Shown here piece after piece: positions 24,274 through 32,903 of a stretch of DNA of 64,000 nucleotides (within the stretch, counting starts at the first letter, position 1; each line of letters begins with the position of its first letter). Both the position numbers and the translations under genes were made by a program. This DNA comes from MB1-2 sp046566065 (GTDB lineage Bacteria > Actinomycetota > CADDZG01 > WHSQ01). Location of the stretch: NCBI GenBank assembly GCA_046566065.1, contig JBKHXK010000011.1, positions 1 to 64,000 on the forward strand. Direction: 5' to 3'. The notes under the pieces were generated by a model, which had not been told where the DNA came from, made no database searches, and saw nothing but the letters and a program-made list of their open reading frames with translations.

Positions 24274-25874
24274 GCGAGGAGAGGTCTCTCGCCAGGGGGG
24301 CCGCGGTGATCACCATCGCTACCGCGCTCTCCAGGCTCACCGGCTTCGTTCGCGTGATCGTCGTCGCGGCTGCGATGGGGACGACGTTCCTGGCCAACAC
24401 GTACCAGACCGCGAACACCGCGCCGAACGTCGTTTTCGAGCTCGTCGCCGCCGGCGTTCTGACGTCCGTGTTCGTGCCTACCTTCGTGGACTACCTCGTG
24501 AAGGGACGTCGGGAGGAGGGCTGGGACGCGGCCAACGCTCTGGCCTCCGCGGCGTTGGTGGCTCTGGTGGCTCTGTCGGTGGTGTTGGCCTTGGCGGCTC
24601 CGTGGGTGATGCGGCTGCTCACGATCGGCGTCACGGACCCTCGTTTGCGGAGCGATGAGATCGCTCTCGGTTCGACCTTCCTCAGGCTCTTCGCCCCACA
24701 GGTCGCGTTCTATGGCGTTGGGATGATCATGACTGGAGCGCTGCACGCACATCGCCGCTTCGCGCTGCCCGCCTTCGCTCCGATCTTCAACAACATCGTG
24801 GTCATCGCCGTCTATCTCACCTACGCGGCGATGCGGGGAAGCGAGGAGCCCAGCGTCGGCGAGATCTCGGACGGGGAGGTCCTTCTGCTGGGGGCCGGGA
24901 CCACGGCGGGGGTCGTAGCGATGACCGTCTGCCTGGTTCCACAGTTGGCCCGGCTCGGCTGGCGCTACCGCTTCCGCCTCGATCTGGGCCACCCGGCGGT
25001 CCGGCGCGGCGCGCGTCTCGGCGTGTGGGCTCTGGGATATGCGGGCGGATACCAGGCAGGACTGATCGTCGTCTTGCTGTTGGCCAACCGGATCGAGGGA
25101 GGCGTGGCCGCCTATCAATGGGCTTTCACCTTCTTCTATCTTCCACACGCTCTGTTCGCTATCCCCATATTCCACGTGTTGTTTACGGCTATGTCCGAAC
25201 ACGCTGCCTTGGGAGAGGAGGCACGTTTCACAGAGCGTCTGAGTGACGGTCTCGGGATGCTCGCGTTCCTGTTGCTTCCCATCTCGGGGTTCTTGATCGC
25301 AGCCGCGCATGTGTTGATCCGCGTGACTCTGGAATATGGGGTGATGACGGGGGCGGGTTCGACTCAGGTGGCGCGTGTGCTGGTCGCCTTCGCCGTCGGC
25401 CTTCCCACTTATTCGGCCTTCCTAGTGCTCACCCGCGCGTTCTACGCGGTCGGCGATGTCAGAACCCCGGCGCTCGTCAACGCGGCCGCGGTCGCGCTTG
25501 CCAGCGCTCTCGGCGCGGCCTTCTTCTTCTGGTTCCCGGACGATCGCGGGGTCGAAGGTCTCGCCCTCGGGCACTCCGTCGGGTTCGCGGTTGGTTCGGT
25601 GCTGTTGGGGCGGGTCTTCCGCCGTCGATGGGGTGAGCACGTGAGCGGCGCGCTGGTACCTCGATGGGGCCGGGCCATGCTGTGGACCTGCGTGTCCGCG
25701 CTGGCTGCGTCGGCCCTGGTCGGTTTCGCTCCGGGATCCACCAAACCGGGGGCGGTGGCATCTCTCGTGCTCGCGGCCGCAGCAGCCGCCGTCGTCTATC
25801 TCGTCGGCATGAGGCTGTCGGGATCGCCGGAGCTCGGCCGGGCTCTGTCGCTGCTTCCGGGGCGCGCGCGGTGA
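24270..25874 (+). CDS. murJ: Lipid II flippase MurJ (MviN)
   Basis: 534 residues with about 14 membrane helices. The start is GTG 24270, overlapping the mctB stop. Family features: SRLTGFVRVIVVAAAMG, NTYQTANTAPNVVFELVAAGVLTSVFVPTFVDYL, and the TM7-8 region. It flips lipid-linked peptidoglycan precursor across the membrane. It lacks the large C-terminal kinase-like domain of mycobacterial MurJ. It begins a run of coupled envelope genes. Confidence 0.92.
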   Translation: MSEERSLARGAAVITIATALSRLTGFVRVIVVAAAMGTTFLANTYQTANTAPNVVFELVAAGVLTSVFVPTFVDYLVKGRREEGWDAANALASAALVALVALSVVLALAAPWVMRLLTIGVTDPRLRSDEIALGSTFLRLFAPQVAFYGVGMIMTGALHAHRRFALPAFAPIFNNIVVIAVYLTYAAMRGSEEPSVGEISDGEVLLLGAGTTAGVVAMTVCLVPQLARLGWRYRFRLDLGHPAVRRGARLGVWALGYAGGYQAGLIVVLLLANRIEGGVAAYQWAFTFFYLPHALFAIPIFHVLFTAMSEHAALGEEARFTERLSDGLGMLAFLLLPISGFLIAAAHVLIRVTLEYGVMTGAGSTQVARVLVAFAVGLPTYSAFLVLTRAFYAVGDVRTPALVNAAAVALASALGAAFFFWFPDDRGVEGLALGHSVGFAVGSVLLGRVFRRRWGEHVSGALVPRWGRAMLWTCVSALAASALVGFAPGSTKPGAVASLVLAAAAAAVVYLVGMRLSGSPELGRALSLLPGRAR

Positions 25875-26968
25875 GCGTCCGGGTGCTGCAGGTGCTTGGA
25901 CGATCGGCGGGTGGCATCGCTCGCCATGTGGCTCAGGTGCTCGAAGCGCTGGACGGAGCCGACGGCCTGACCGTCGACGTTGCCTGTCCACCGGATCTGC
26001 CGATCGCGATGCCGAAAGGTTCTCACGATCTGGTGATCCCGGACGGTCTCGGGGGACATGTGGGAGCGATCCGCGCCTTGCGCTCGATCGTGGCAGGCAA
26101 TGGTTACACGGTCGTTCACGCCCACGGTCTGCGCGCCGGCATCGACTCCGCCTTCGCGGCGAAGGGTCACGCACCCAGCATCACCACGGTCCACAATCTC
26201 GTCCGATCGGAGATCGCGGGTAAGAGGGCGGTGGTGGACCGTTGGGCCGAGCCGCTGGTCGTGCGGCTGTCGGATCGCACACTCGCGGTCTCCGAAGAGA
26301 TCGCCTCCCGGTTGCGCCGGGCCGCTTCGAGCCGAGCGGACAAGATCGAGGTCCTTTACCTGGGCATCGGTGCCGCTCCCACGGTGAGAAAGACGAGAGC
26401 CGAGGTGAGGGCCGAGCTGGGTCTCGGCGAGGACCGGCATCTCGCGGTCGCCGTCGCTCGCCTCGCACCGCAGAAAGCCTTGACGGTCCTGTTCGACGCG
26501 ATCGCGCTCACGGCCGCACCCGTGACGCTGGCAGTACTAGGGGAGGGCCCCCTCGAAGAGGAGCTTCGCTCTTACGTGGCTCACATCGGCTTGAACGAAG
26601 AGGTCCGGTTCTTGGGCTTCCGACCCGACGTAGCGGATGTCGTGGCGGCCGCCGACGTCTTCTGTCTGTCCTCGATCTGGGAAGGCGTCCCCCTGGCGGC
26701 ACAAGAGTCGATCCTGCTGGGCACGCCGATCGTCTCGACCGACGTCGGGGGGATGAGCGAGTTGATCGTAGATCGTCTCTCCGGTCGCTTGGTCCCTCCA
26801 GGGGATGCCACCTCGTTGGCAGCGGCGATCGACGAGGTGTGCCTGTCGGAGCAGATCGGGCAGGCCTACGTCGCGCGCGCGAGGAGCGATCTCGCGGAGC
26901 GGTTCTCCACCGAGAGGATGCTGAACCGCCTCCGCGAGCTTTACTTGGGGGGCGGCCGTGCGTCGTAA
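25871..26968 (+). CDS. Glycosyltransferase family 4 protein
   Basis: 365 residues, GT-B fold. The N-terminus VRVLQVLGRSAGGIARHVAQVLEAL is a GT4 start. The C-terminal donor site has AVARLAPQKALTVL and E-G-V-P-L-A-A-Q-E in SIWEGVPLAAQESILLGTPIVSTDVGG. Start GTG 25871 overlaps the murJ stop (GTGA), and the 3' end overlaps the next gene by 11 nt. Likely transfers a sugar onto a lipid-linked acceptor on the inner face of the membrane; sugar and acceptor unknown. Confidence 0.85.
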   Translation: MSVRVLQVLGRSAGGIARHVAQVLEALDGADGLTVDVACPPDLPIAMPKGSHDLVIPDGLGGHVGAIRALRSIVAGNGYTVVHAHGLRAGIDSAFAAKGHAPSITTVHNLVRSEIAGKRAVVDRWAEPLVVRLSDRTLAVSEEIASRLRRAASSRADKIEVLYLGIGAAPTVRKTRAEVRAELGLGEDRHLAVAVARLAPQKALTVLFDAIALTAAPVTLAVLGEGPLEEELRSYVAHIGLNEEVRFLGFRPDVADVVAAADVFCLSSIWEGVPLAAQESILLGTPIVSTDVGGMSELIVDRLSGRLVPPGDATSLAAAIDEVCLSEQIGQAYVARARSDLAERFSTERMLNRLRELYLGGGRAS

Positions 26969-29147
26969 GACGGCTCTGGCGGGGGTCCTTGTCGTTGCGC
27001 TCGCTCCTCTCCTACAGCAGCCGGCTCTGGCTCAGGAGACGTGCGCGCGGGTCGTGATGTTCGCCCTTCCTACCGTTACCTGGGAGGAGATCGCGGAGAG
27101 AGAGCCACCGCACCTGCTCGCGTTGGCAGACCGGGGCGCGCTCGGCTCGATCTCGGTGCGGACGAACTCCTCGCGCACCACATATGCGTCGGGCTTCGCG
27201 ACGATCGGAGCCGGGACGCGTATGGACGTACCACCAGGAGCGGGACTCGTTGCGGACGGGATCTCGGAGGGCTTCGCCTCCGTGACCGTAGGCGGTCTGG
27301 ACCGGATCGAAGACCTGGCCGCGGAGCAGGGATACAGCTCCGCACGACCGGGAGCGTTGGGCGAAGCGTTGGAGGGCTCTGAAGAGGTCGGCGAGCATGC
27401 CGCGGTGGGCAACGCCGACCCCGGGAGCGACCCCCCCTCGCCGGCGGTGTCCGTGAGTCATGTGGCGCTGGCGGCGATGGATGCGGAGGGAGAGGTCCCG
27501 CGCGCCGCGATCGGGGGGGACCTGCTGCGTGAGGACTCCTCCGCTCCCTACGGGGTTCGCACCGACGAGGGGTCGATCGAGGCCGCGGTCGACGAGGTGC
27601 TGGACGAGCGATGCAGCGTCCTGATCGTCGATCACGGGGACCTCATACGGGTCGATCGCGCGGCGGCGTCGGGTCTGGAGTTGGAAGGCGATGCGCGGGA
27701 GGTAGCGCTGATGGCCGCCGACGACCTGTTGGGTCACGTCCTGGCGCGGTTGGATTTGGACAGGGACCTGTTGCTGGTGGCCTCGACGGCGTCTCCTCTC
27801 GCGGTCGACGAGGTCCATTTCGGCGTCGCGTTGGCTGCGGGTCCCGGATTCCCCGCCGGCGCCACCATGAGCTCCCCCTCGACGCGTCGCGCCGGCATGG
27901 TGACCCTGCCCGATATCGCGCCGACGATGCTCGCTCATCTGGGCATCCCGCGACCTGGATCGATGTTGGGGCGCGCGTGGCACGCCGACGGCCTCCAAGA
28001 GGGGGACAGGATCGCGACCGCGGTCGACCTCGATAGAGAATCGGTGTTCATCGATGCCATCCGAACGCCGGTCTCGACCGCGTTCGTCCTGTTCCAACTG
28101 CTCGTCTACGCGGCCACGATCTGGGTGTTGTCGCGCCGAGAGCGTGGACGAGGTGAAGGTCGTGGCTTCCAACGCGTCCTGCAATCCGCCGCGCTGTTCC
28201 TGGCTGCGTTCCCGCTGTCCACCTACGCGGCGGGCGTCGTTCAGGGACATCCGATCGGAGCGGGCGGCTACACCGCCCTGCTCGTTGGACTGACGCTTCT
28301 GATCGTCGGGCTCGCCAGCACCGCAACTGGAGATCCGCTCCAGCGACTGCTGATCGTGGTGGGCGCGACGTTCACCGTCCTCGTGCTCGATCTGGTCTTC
28401 GGTGCTCCTCTCCAGCTGAACACCGTCTTCAGCTACTCGCCGATCGTGGCCGGGCGCTTCGCCGGCATCGGCAACATCGGCTTCGCGATCCTCGCAGCCA
28501 GCAGCTTGCTGACCGGCGCGCTGATCGTCCATGTTCTGGGCGATTCGGGCAGGGCGCTCGCGGCGGTGGCTTTCCTGTTCGCTCTGACCGTGGTGGTCGA
28601 CGGAGCTCCACAGTTCGGAAGCGACGTGGGTGGGGCGATCGCGCTCGTTCCCGGTCTCGCGATCTCGTGGCTGTTGATCGCGGGACGTCGGCCATCGTGG
28701 AAGGCGGTCGCTCTCGCGCTGTTGGGCGGTCTGGTGGTGCTCGGCGGTTTCCTCGCCCTGGATCTGGCGCGCCCCGAGGAATCCAGGACGCATCTGGCCA
28801 GACTGTTCGAAGACGTGCGCAGTGGTGGGGGACAGGTCTTCAAGGACGCGATCACGCGCAAGGTCCGCACGAACCTGCGCGTGCTCGGGTCCACGATCTG
28901 GACCTTCGTGGTGCCGCCCGCGCTGGGACTCCTCGCTTGGCTGCTTCTGCGGCCTCGGTGGCAGTGGCTCTCGCGGACCTTCCCGAAGGTACGTGCCGGG
29001 CTGCTGAGCGGCCTGGTCATGGCGGTGTTGGGTTACGCGGTGAACGATTCCGGCATCGTGATCCCCGCGATGATGTTCTCCTACCTCGTTCCGGTAGCGG
29101 TGCTGGCCCATCTCTCGCATCAGGCCGACCAGCAGGAGGGCGCGTGA
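26958..29147 (+). CDS. AlkP-superfamily-like periplasmic domain fused to a polytopic membrane domain
   Basis: 729 residues: signal peptide or membrane anchor, an external domain (about 27-370), then about ten membrane helices (about 375-720). The external domain looks like the alkaline-phosphatase/phosphodiesterase fold (VVMFALPTVTW start; SSRTTYASGFATIGAG as candidate nucleophile loop; LIVDHGDL; TLPDIAPTMLAHLGI). The membrane part has conserved-looking GRFAGIGNIGFAILA and VDGAPQFGSDVGGAIALVPG. This matches an uncharacterised actinobacterial membrane family I recognise only by these motifs. It may hydrolyse or transfer a phosphate-linked envelope glycan. Confidence 0.6.
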   Translation: MRRKTALAGVLVVALAPLLQQPALAQETCARVVMFALPTVTWEEIAEREPPHLLALADRGALGSISVRTNSSRTTYASGFATIGAGTRMDVPPGAGLVADGISEGFASVTVGGLDRIEDLAAEQGYSSARPGALGEALEGSEEVGEHAAVGNADPGSDPPSPAVSVSHVALAAMDAEGEVPRAAIGGDLLREDSSAPYGVRTDEGSIEAAVDEVLDERCSVLIVDHGDLIRVDRAAASGLELEGDAREVALMAADDLLGHVLARLDLDRDLLLVASTASPLAVDEVHFGVALAAGPGFPAGATMSSPSTRRAGMVTLPDIAPTMLAHLGIPRPGSMLGRAWHADGLQEGDRIATAVDLDRESVFIDAIRTPVSTAFVLFQLLVYAATIWVLSRRERGRGEGRGFQRVLQSAALFLAAFPLSTYAAGVVQGHPIGAGGYTALLVGLTLLIVGLASTATGDPLQRLLIVVGATFTVLVLDLVFGAPLQLNTVFSYSPIVAGRFAGIGNIGFAILAASSLLTGALIVHVLGDSGRALAAVAFLFALTVVVDGAPQFGSDVGGAIALVPGLAISWLLIAGRRPSWKAVALALLGGLVVLGGFLALDLARPEESRTHLARLFEDVRSGGGQVFKDAITRKVRTNLRVLGSTIWTFVVPPALGLLAWLLLRPRWQWLSRTFPKVRAGLLSGLVMAVLGYAVNDSGIVIPAMMFSYLVPVAVLAHLSHQADQQEGA

Positions 29148-29989
29148 GCCCCCAGCCGTTGCTCATGATCTTGGGGTCGGCTCTCCTGGGGTTCCTCGGC
29201 GCGTCGCTGCTCGTGCCGGTCTTCCTGAACGACCCGCCGAAGAGACTGATGAGGCGCAACGTCAACGGCCGCGAGGTCCCGGCCGTGCTCGGATGGCCTC
29301 TGGCCCTGGGAGGTGCGATCGCTCTCGTCTCCGTCGCCATAGCCGCCATGGCGGGATGGGATCCGGCGCCGAAAGGCGAGGTGACGCTCGCGCTCGCGGT
29401 CGTTCTGGCGGTCATGACGTCGGCCGGAGCGTGGGACGACCGGGGCGGGGATGAGAGCTCGCGCGGCTTCAAGGGACACCTGGGGGCTCTCGCTCGAGGC
29501 CGGATAACCGGCGGCGTCCTCAAGATCCTGGCCGGAGGGGTCGCCGGATTCGGAGCGGGGGCGATCCTGTTCCCGGGGGACCCGGCTCGGCTCGTGGCCA
29601 CGGCGGTCCTCGTCGCCTCGACCGCCAACCTCGTGAATCTCTTCGACCGGGCTCCGGGTCGGGCCGGAAAGGTCGCCTTGCTGCTGACGATCCCGCTCCT
29701 GGCCTTCGGTCACACGGGCTGGGCGATCGCAGCCGCGGGCATGGCCGGGGGCCTGCTCGCGTGCTTGCCGGTGGACCTGACAGAGCGAGCGATGCTCGGT
29801 GACGCCGGGGCGAACCCTCTCGGCGCGATCATCGGACTCGGCGTCGCGGTCTCGCTGGATGGTGCGGCGCTGTGGGTGGCGGCCGCTTCGATCGTGGGGC
29901 TGAATCTCGCCTCCGAGCGCTGGTCGTTCTCGCAGGCGATCGCGCGGACACCCTGGCTGGATCTCCTCGATCGGGCGGGTCGGAAATGA
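29144..29989 (+). CDS. MraY/WecA-like (glycosyltransferase family 4 polyprenyl-phosphate) transferase, divergent
   Basis: 281 residues, about nine membrane helices. GTG 29144 overlaps the previous stop (GTGA) and has AGGAGGG upstream. MraY/WecA-type signposts: WDDRGGDESSRGFKGH (DD pair), NLVNLFDRAPGRAGK (N-x-x-N-x-x-D) and AMLGDAGANPLGAIIG (LGDxGxxxxG). The normal acceptor-loop HxxxH histidines are not visible, so activity is uncertain. It probably moves a sugar-phosphate onto undecaprenyl phosphate. It closes the murJ cassette. Confidence 0.7.
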   Translation: MSPQPLLMILGSALLGFLGASLLVPVFLNDPPKRLMRRNVNGREVPAVLGWPLALGGAIALVSVAIAAMAGWDPAPKGEVTLALAVVLAVMTSAGAWDDRGGDESSRGFKGHLGALARGRITGGVLKILAGGVAGFGAGAILFPGDPARLVATAVLVASTANLVNLFDRAPGRAGKVALLLTIPLLAFGHTGWAIAAAGMAGGLLACLPVDLTERAMLGDAGANPLGAIIGLGVAVSLDGAALWVAAASIVGLNLASERWSFSQAIARTPWLDLLDRAGRK

Positions 29990-30029
29990 GGGGAGCTGCG
30001 GCCCCCGCGTGCTAGCTTGGGATGACTTC

Positions 30030-30077
30030 CCCCAAGGTCGCCGGCAGCTTCGGCGTTGACCGGGTCGTGCCTTGGGG
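30030..30077 (+). promoter_or_regulatory. Inverted repeat in the pyrG leader
   Basis: CCCCAAGG (30030-30037) and CCTTGGGG (30070-30077) can pair across a 32-nt loop, with a smaller GCCGGCAGCTTCGGC hairpin inside. It is 39 nt before the pyrG start. It could be an RNA control hairpin or an operator. Confidence 0.35.
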
Positions 30078-30116
30078 TGACGTCACCTATTGGCCGGCTC
30101 GACGGATGGAGGACAG

Positions 30117-31757
30117 GTGGCGAAGCACGTTTTCGTAACGGGTGGGGTTGTGTCCAGCCTCGGCAAGGGCCTCACGGCCGCATCGGTCGGCCGGCTCCTC
30201 AAAGCCCGCGGGTTGAGGGTCATGATGCAGAAGCTCGACCCCTACATCAACGTCGACCCCGGCACCATGAACCCGTTCCAGCACGGCGAGGTGTTCGTCA
30301 CCGAGGACGGTGGCGAGACCGACCTCGACCTCGGCCATTACGAGCGTTTCATCGACGAGAACCTCTTCCGTGCCTCCAACGTCACCACCGGGGCGATCTA
30401 TTCGAACGTGATCGCCAAGGAGCGCCGTGGCGATTTCCTGGGCGACACCGTTCAGGTCATCCCTCACATCACGAACGCGATCAAGGAGCGTATCCGCTCG
30501 CTGGCCGAAGACTCGGGCGCCGACGTCCTGATCACGGAGATCGGCGGGACCGTCGGTGACATCGAATCCCTTCCGTTCCTCGAGGCCATCAGGCAGCTGC
30601 GGACAGAGCTCGGACGCGACGACACCTGCTACATCCACGTGACCCTGGTCCCCTGGATGGCGCCGGCCGAAGAGCTGAAGACGAAGCCCACCCAGCACTC
30701 CGTGCGCGAGCTCCGCAGTATCGGTATCCATCCGGATGCGATCGTCTGCCGCTCGGATCGTCCGATAAGCCCCGGGCTCAAGCGCAAGATCTCGCTTCTT
30801 TGCGACGTCCATACCGACGCGATCGTGTCGGCCGTCGACTCCAAGAACATCTACGAGATCCCACTCGTGATGCAGGCGGAGAACCTCGATGGCATCGTCA
30901 TGGATCGTCTCCGTATCGAGGCGCCGAACGAACCCGATATGGCGCAGTGGAGGGATCTCGTCTCGCGCATCGACGGCGCTACCGACTCGGTTCGGATCGG
31001 CGTGATCGGGAAGTACGTGACCCTGCCCGACGCATACCTGTCTGTGGTCGAGAGCCTGAAGCACGCCGGTTTCGCCCACGGCGTCGATGTCGACATCGCA
31101 TGGGTGGCCGCCGACGATCTGGAGACGGCGGATCTGGACGCGGTTCTGGGAGACCTCGACGGGATCCTGGTTCCCGGTGGCTTCGGGGTCCGGGGGATCG
31201 AGGGCAAGATCCTTGCCGCTCGCTACGCACGTGAGCACCACGTCCCGTTCTTCGGCATCTGTCTGGGCCTGCAGTGCGCGGTGATCGACTTCGCGCGTGG
31301 TGTGGCCGGCCTCGATTCGGCGAACTCGTCGGAGTTCGACGCCACGACGCAGTACCCGGTCGTCGACATCCTGGCGGGCCAAGACCTCGATCGCATGGGT
31401 GGAACGATGCGCTTGGGTGCGTACCCCTGCAAGCTCAAGCCCGGCTCGAAAGCGGCGAAGGCATACGGCACGGAGCTCGTGTACGAGCGTCACAGGCATC
31501 GGTACGAGGTCAACCCGCGTCTGCGCAGGAAGCTCGAGGATGCCGGTTTGGTCTGCTCGGGCGAGTCACCCGACGGCACGCTGGTCGAGATCGTCGAGCT
31601 GCCGGATCATCCCTGGTTCGTGGCGGGGCAGTTCCACCCCGAGTTCAAGAGCCGTCCCGACCGCTCGCACCCTCTGTTCAGAGACTTCGTAGGAGCATCG
31701 CTGGCGGCCAAGAAGAGCTCGGTCACGGTCACCGACGAGGCGCAGGTCTCCTCCTAG
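30117..31757 (+). CDS. pyrG: CTP synthase
   Basis: 546 residues. The synthase domain starts MAKHVFVTGGVVSSLGKGLT and has KLDPYINVDPGTMNPFQHGEVFVTEDGGETDLDLGHYERF. The glutaminase domain has Cys nucleophile FFGICLGLQCAVIDFAR and the His-Glu pair FHPEFKSRP. It makes CTP from UTP, ATP and glutamine. GTG 30117 is chosen for the GGAGG 5 nt upstream. It lies at its Rv1699 position. Confidence 0.97.
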   Translation: MAKHVFVTGGVVSSLGKGLTAASVGRLLKARGLRVMMQKLDPYINVDPGTMNPFQHGEVFVTEDGGETDLDLGHYERFIDENLFRASNVTTGAIYSNVIAKERRGDFLGDTVQVIPHITNAIKERIRSLAEDSGADVLITEIGGTVGDIESLPFLEAIRQLRTELGRDDTCYIHVTLVPWMAPAEELKTKPTQHSVRELRSIGIHPDAIVCRSDRPISPGLKRKISLLCDVHTDAIVSAVDSKNIYEIPLVMQAENLDGIVMDRLRIEAPNEPDMAQWRDLVSRIDGATDSVRIGVIGKYVTLPDAYLSVVESLKHAGFAHGVDVDIAWVAADDLETADLDAVLGDLDGILVPGGFGVRGIEGKILAARYAREHHVPFFGICLGLQCAVIDFARGVAGLDSANSSEFDATTQYPVVDILAGQDLDRMGGTMRLGAYPCKLKPGSKAAKAYGTELVYERHRHRYEVNPRLRRKLEDAGLVCSGESPDGTLVEIVELPDHPWFVAGQFHPEFKSRPDRSHPLFRDFVGASLAAKKSSVTVTDEAQVSS

Positions 31758-31767
31758 CGTTACCCGC

Positions 31768-31773
31768 TAGTCT
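31768..31773 (+). promoter_or_regulatory. Possible leaderless -10 box for ald
   Basis: TAGTCT followed by 6 nt and ATG 31780, in the 22-bp gap after pyrG. Confidence 0.35.
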
Positions 31774-31779
31774 GCGCAC

Positions 31780-32892
31780 ATGAGGGTTGGGGTTCCGCGC
31801 GAGCTGAAGGACAACGAGTACCGCGTCGCGATCACGCCGGCGGGGGTGCGCGAGTTGGTCGTCGGCGGACACGAAGTGCTGATCGAACGTGAGGCCGGAG
31901 TCGGCTCGAGCATCCCCGACGCCGATTTCGAACGAGCAGGCGCCAAGATCGTCCCGGACGCCGACACCGTCTTCGCCGAGGCCGAGATGGTGCTGAAGGT
32001 GAAGGAGCCGATCGCCGAAGAGTTTCACCGGCTGCGCGAAGGCCTGATCCTGTTCACTTACCTGCACCTCGCTGCGAGCGAGGCCGTCACCCGGGCTCTG
32101 ATGGAGGCGGGAACCGCAGGCGTCGCGTACGAGACCGTCGAGCTCCCCGACCGCTCGTTGCCGCTGCTGGCCCCCATGAGCGAAGTGGCGGGGCGGATGG
32201 CTCCTCAGGCAGGTGCCAAGCTGCTGGAGAGGGAACACGGGGGTCGCGGGGTCCTGCTCGGTGGCGTCTCGGGTGTCCGGCCGGGACGCGTGGTCGTGAT
32301 CGGGGCCGGGATGTCCGGCATGAACGCGGCTTGGATCGCGCAGGGCATGGAGGCCGAGGTCGTGATCCTCGACAAGAACATCAACAAGCTGCGCGACGTC
32401 GACCGCATCCACCAGGGCAAGATCCTGACCTTGGCCTCGAACCGCCTGGCGGTGGAGGAGGTCGTGGTCGAGGCCGATCTCGTGATCGGAGCAGTGCTGG
32501 TGCCGGGCGCCATCGCTCCGAAGGTCGTGACCGAGGACGTCGTCAAGGAGATGAAGCCGGGCTCCGTGGTTGTGGATATCTCTATCGATCAAGGCGGTTG
32601 CTTCGAGACCTCGCGCATGACGACCCACTCCGATCCCACTTACGTGGTTCACGACGTCGTGCACTACTGCGTCGGCAACATGCCGGGTGCGGTGCCGCAC
32701 ACCTCGACGTACGCCCTGACGAACGCGACGCTGCCCTACGTGGTGGCGCTCGCCGATCACGGACTGAAAGAGGCGGTCGAGCGAGACCCCGCTCTGGCCA
32801 AGGGCGTCAACACCTTCAAGGGAGAGGTCGTCTACGAGCCCGTGGCCGAAGCACACGGGCTCGGTTACACCCCGCTCGACTCGCTGCTCTGA
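31780..32892 (+). CDS. ald: Alanine dehydrogenase
   Basis: 370 residues: N-terminal MRVGVPRELKDNEYRVAITPAGV, substrate-binding Lys-His region in VKEPIAEEF and TYLHLA, NAD loop VVVIGAGMSGMNAAWIAQGM. It converts L-alanine and NAD to pyruvate and ammonia, and the reverse reaction is relevant under low oxygen. It is inserted between pyrG and xerD, where mycobacteria carry a NUDIX gene. Confidence 0.96.
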   Translation: MRVGVPRELKDNEYRVAITPAGVRELVVGGHEVLIEREAGVGSSIPDADFERAGAKIVPDADTVFAEAEMVLKVKEPIAEEFHRLREGLILFTYLHLAASEAVTRALMEAGTAGVAYETVELPDRSLPLLAPMSEVAGRMAPQAGAKLLEREHGGRGVLLGGVSGVRPGRVVVIGAGMSGMNAAWIAQGMEAEVVILDKNINKLRDVDRIHQGKILTLASNRLAVEEVVVEADLVIGAVLVPGAIAPKVVTEDVVKEMKPGSVVVDISIDQGGCFETSRMTTHSDPTYVVHDVVHYCVGNMPGAVPHTSTYALTNATLPYVVALADHGLKEAVERDPALAKGVNTFKGEVVYEPVAEAHGLGYTPLDSLL

Positions 32893-32903
32893 CCGAGTCG
32901 GCA

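Noticed and set aside
27012..29120. 702-codon minus-strand frame
   Set aside because: It lies antisense to the AlkP-like gene, is rich in Arg/Gln/His and has no family motifs; a shadow of high-GC codon use.
31087..31100. TGTCGACA inside pyrG as another tract
   Set aside because: The flanking bases are ordinary GC-rich codons and do not keep a 4-nt word register; the 8-mer alone is not informative.
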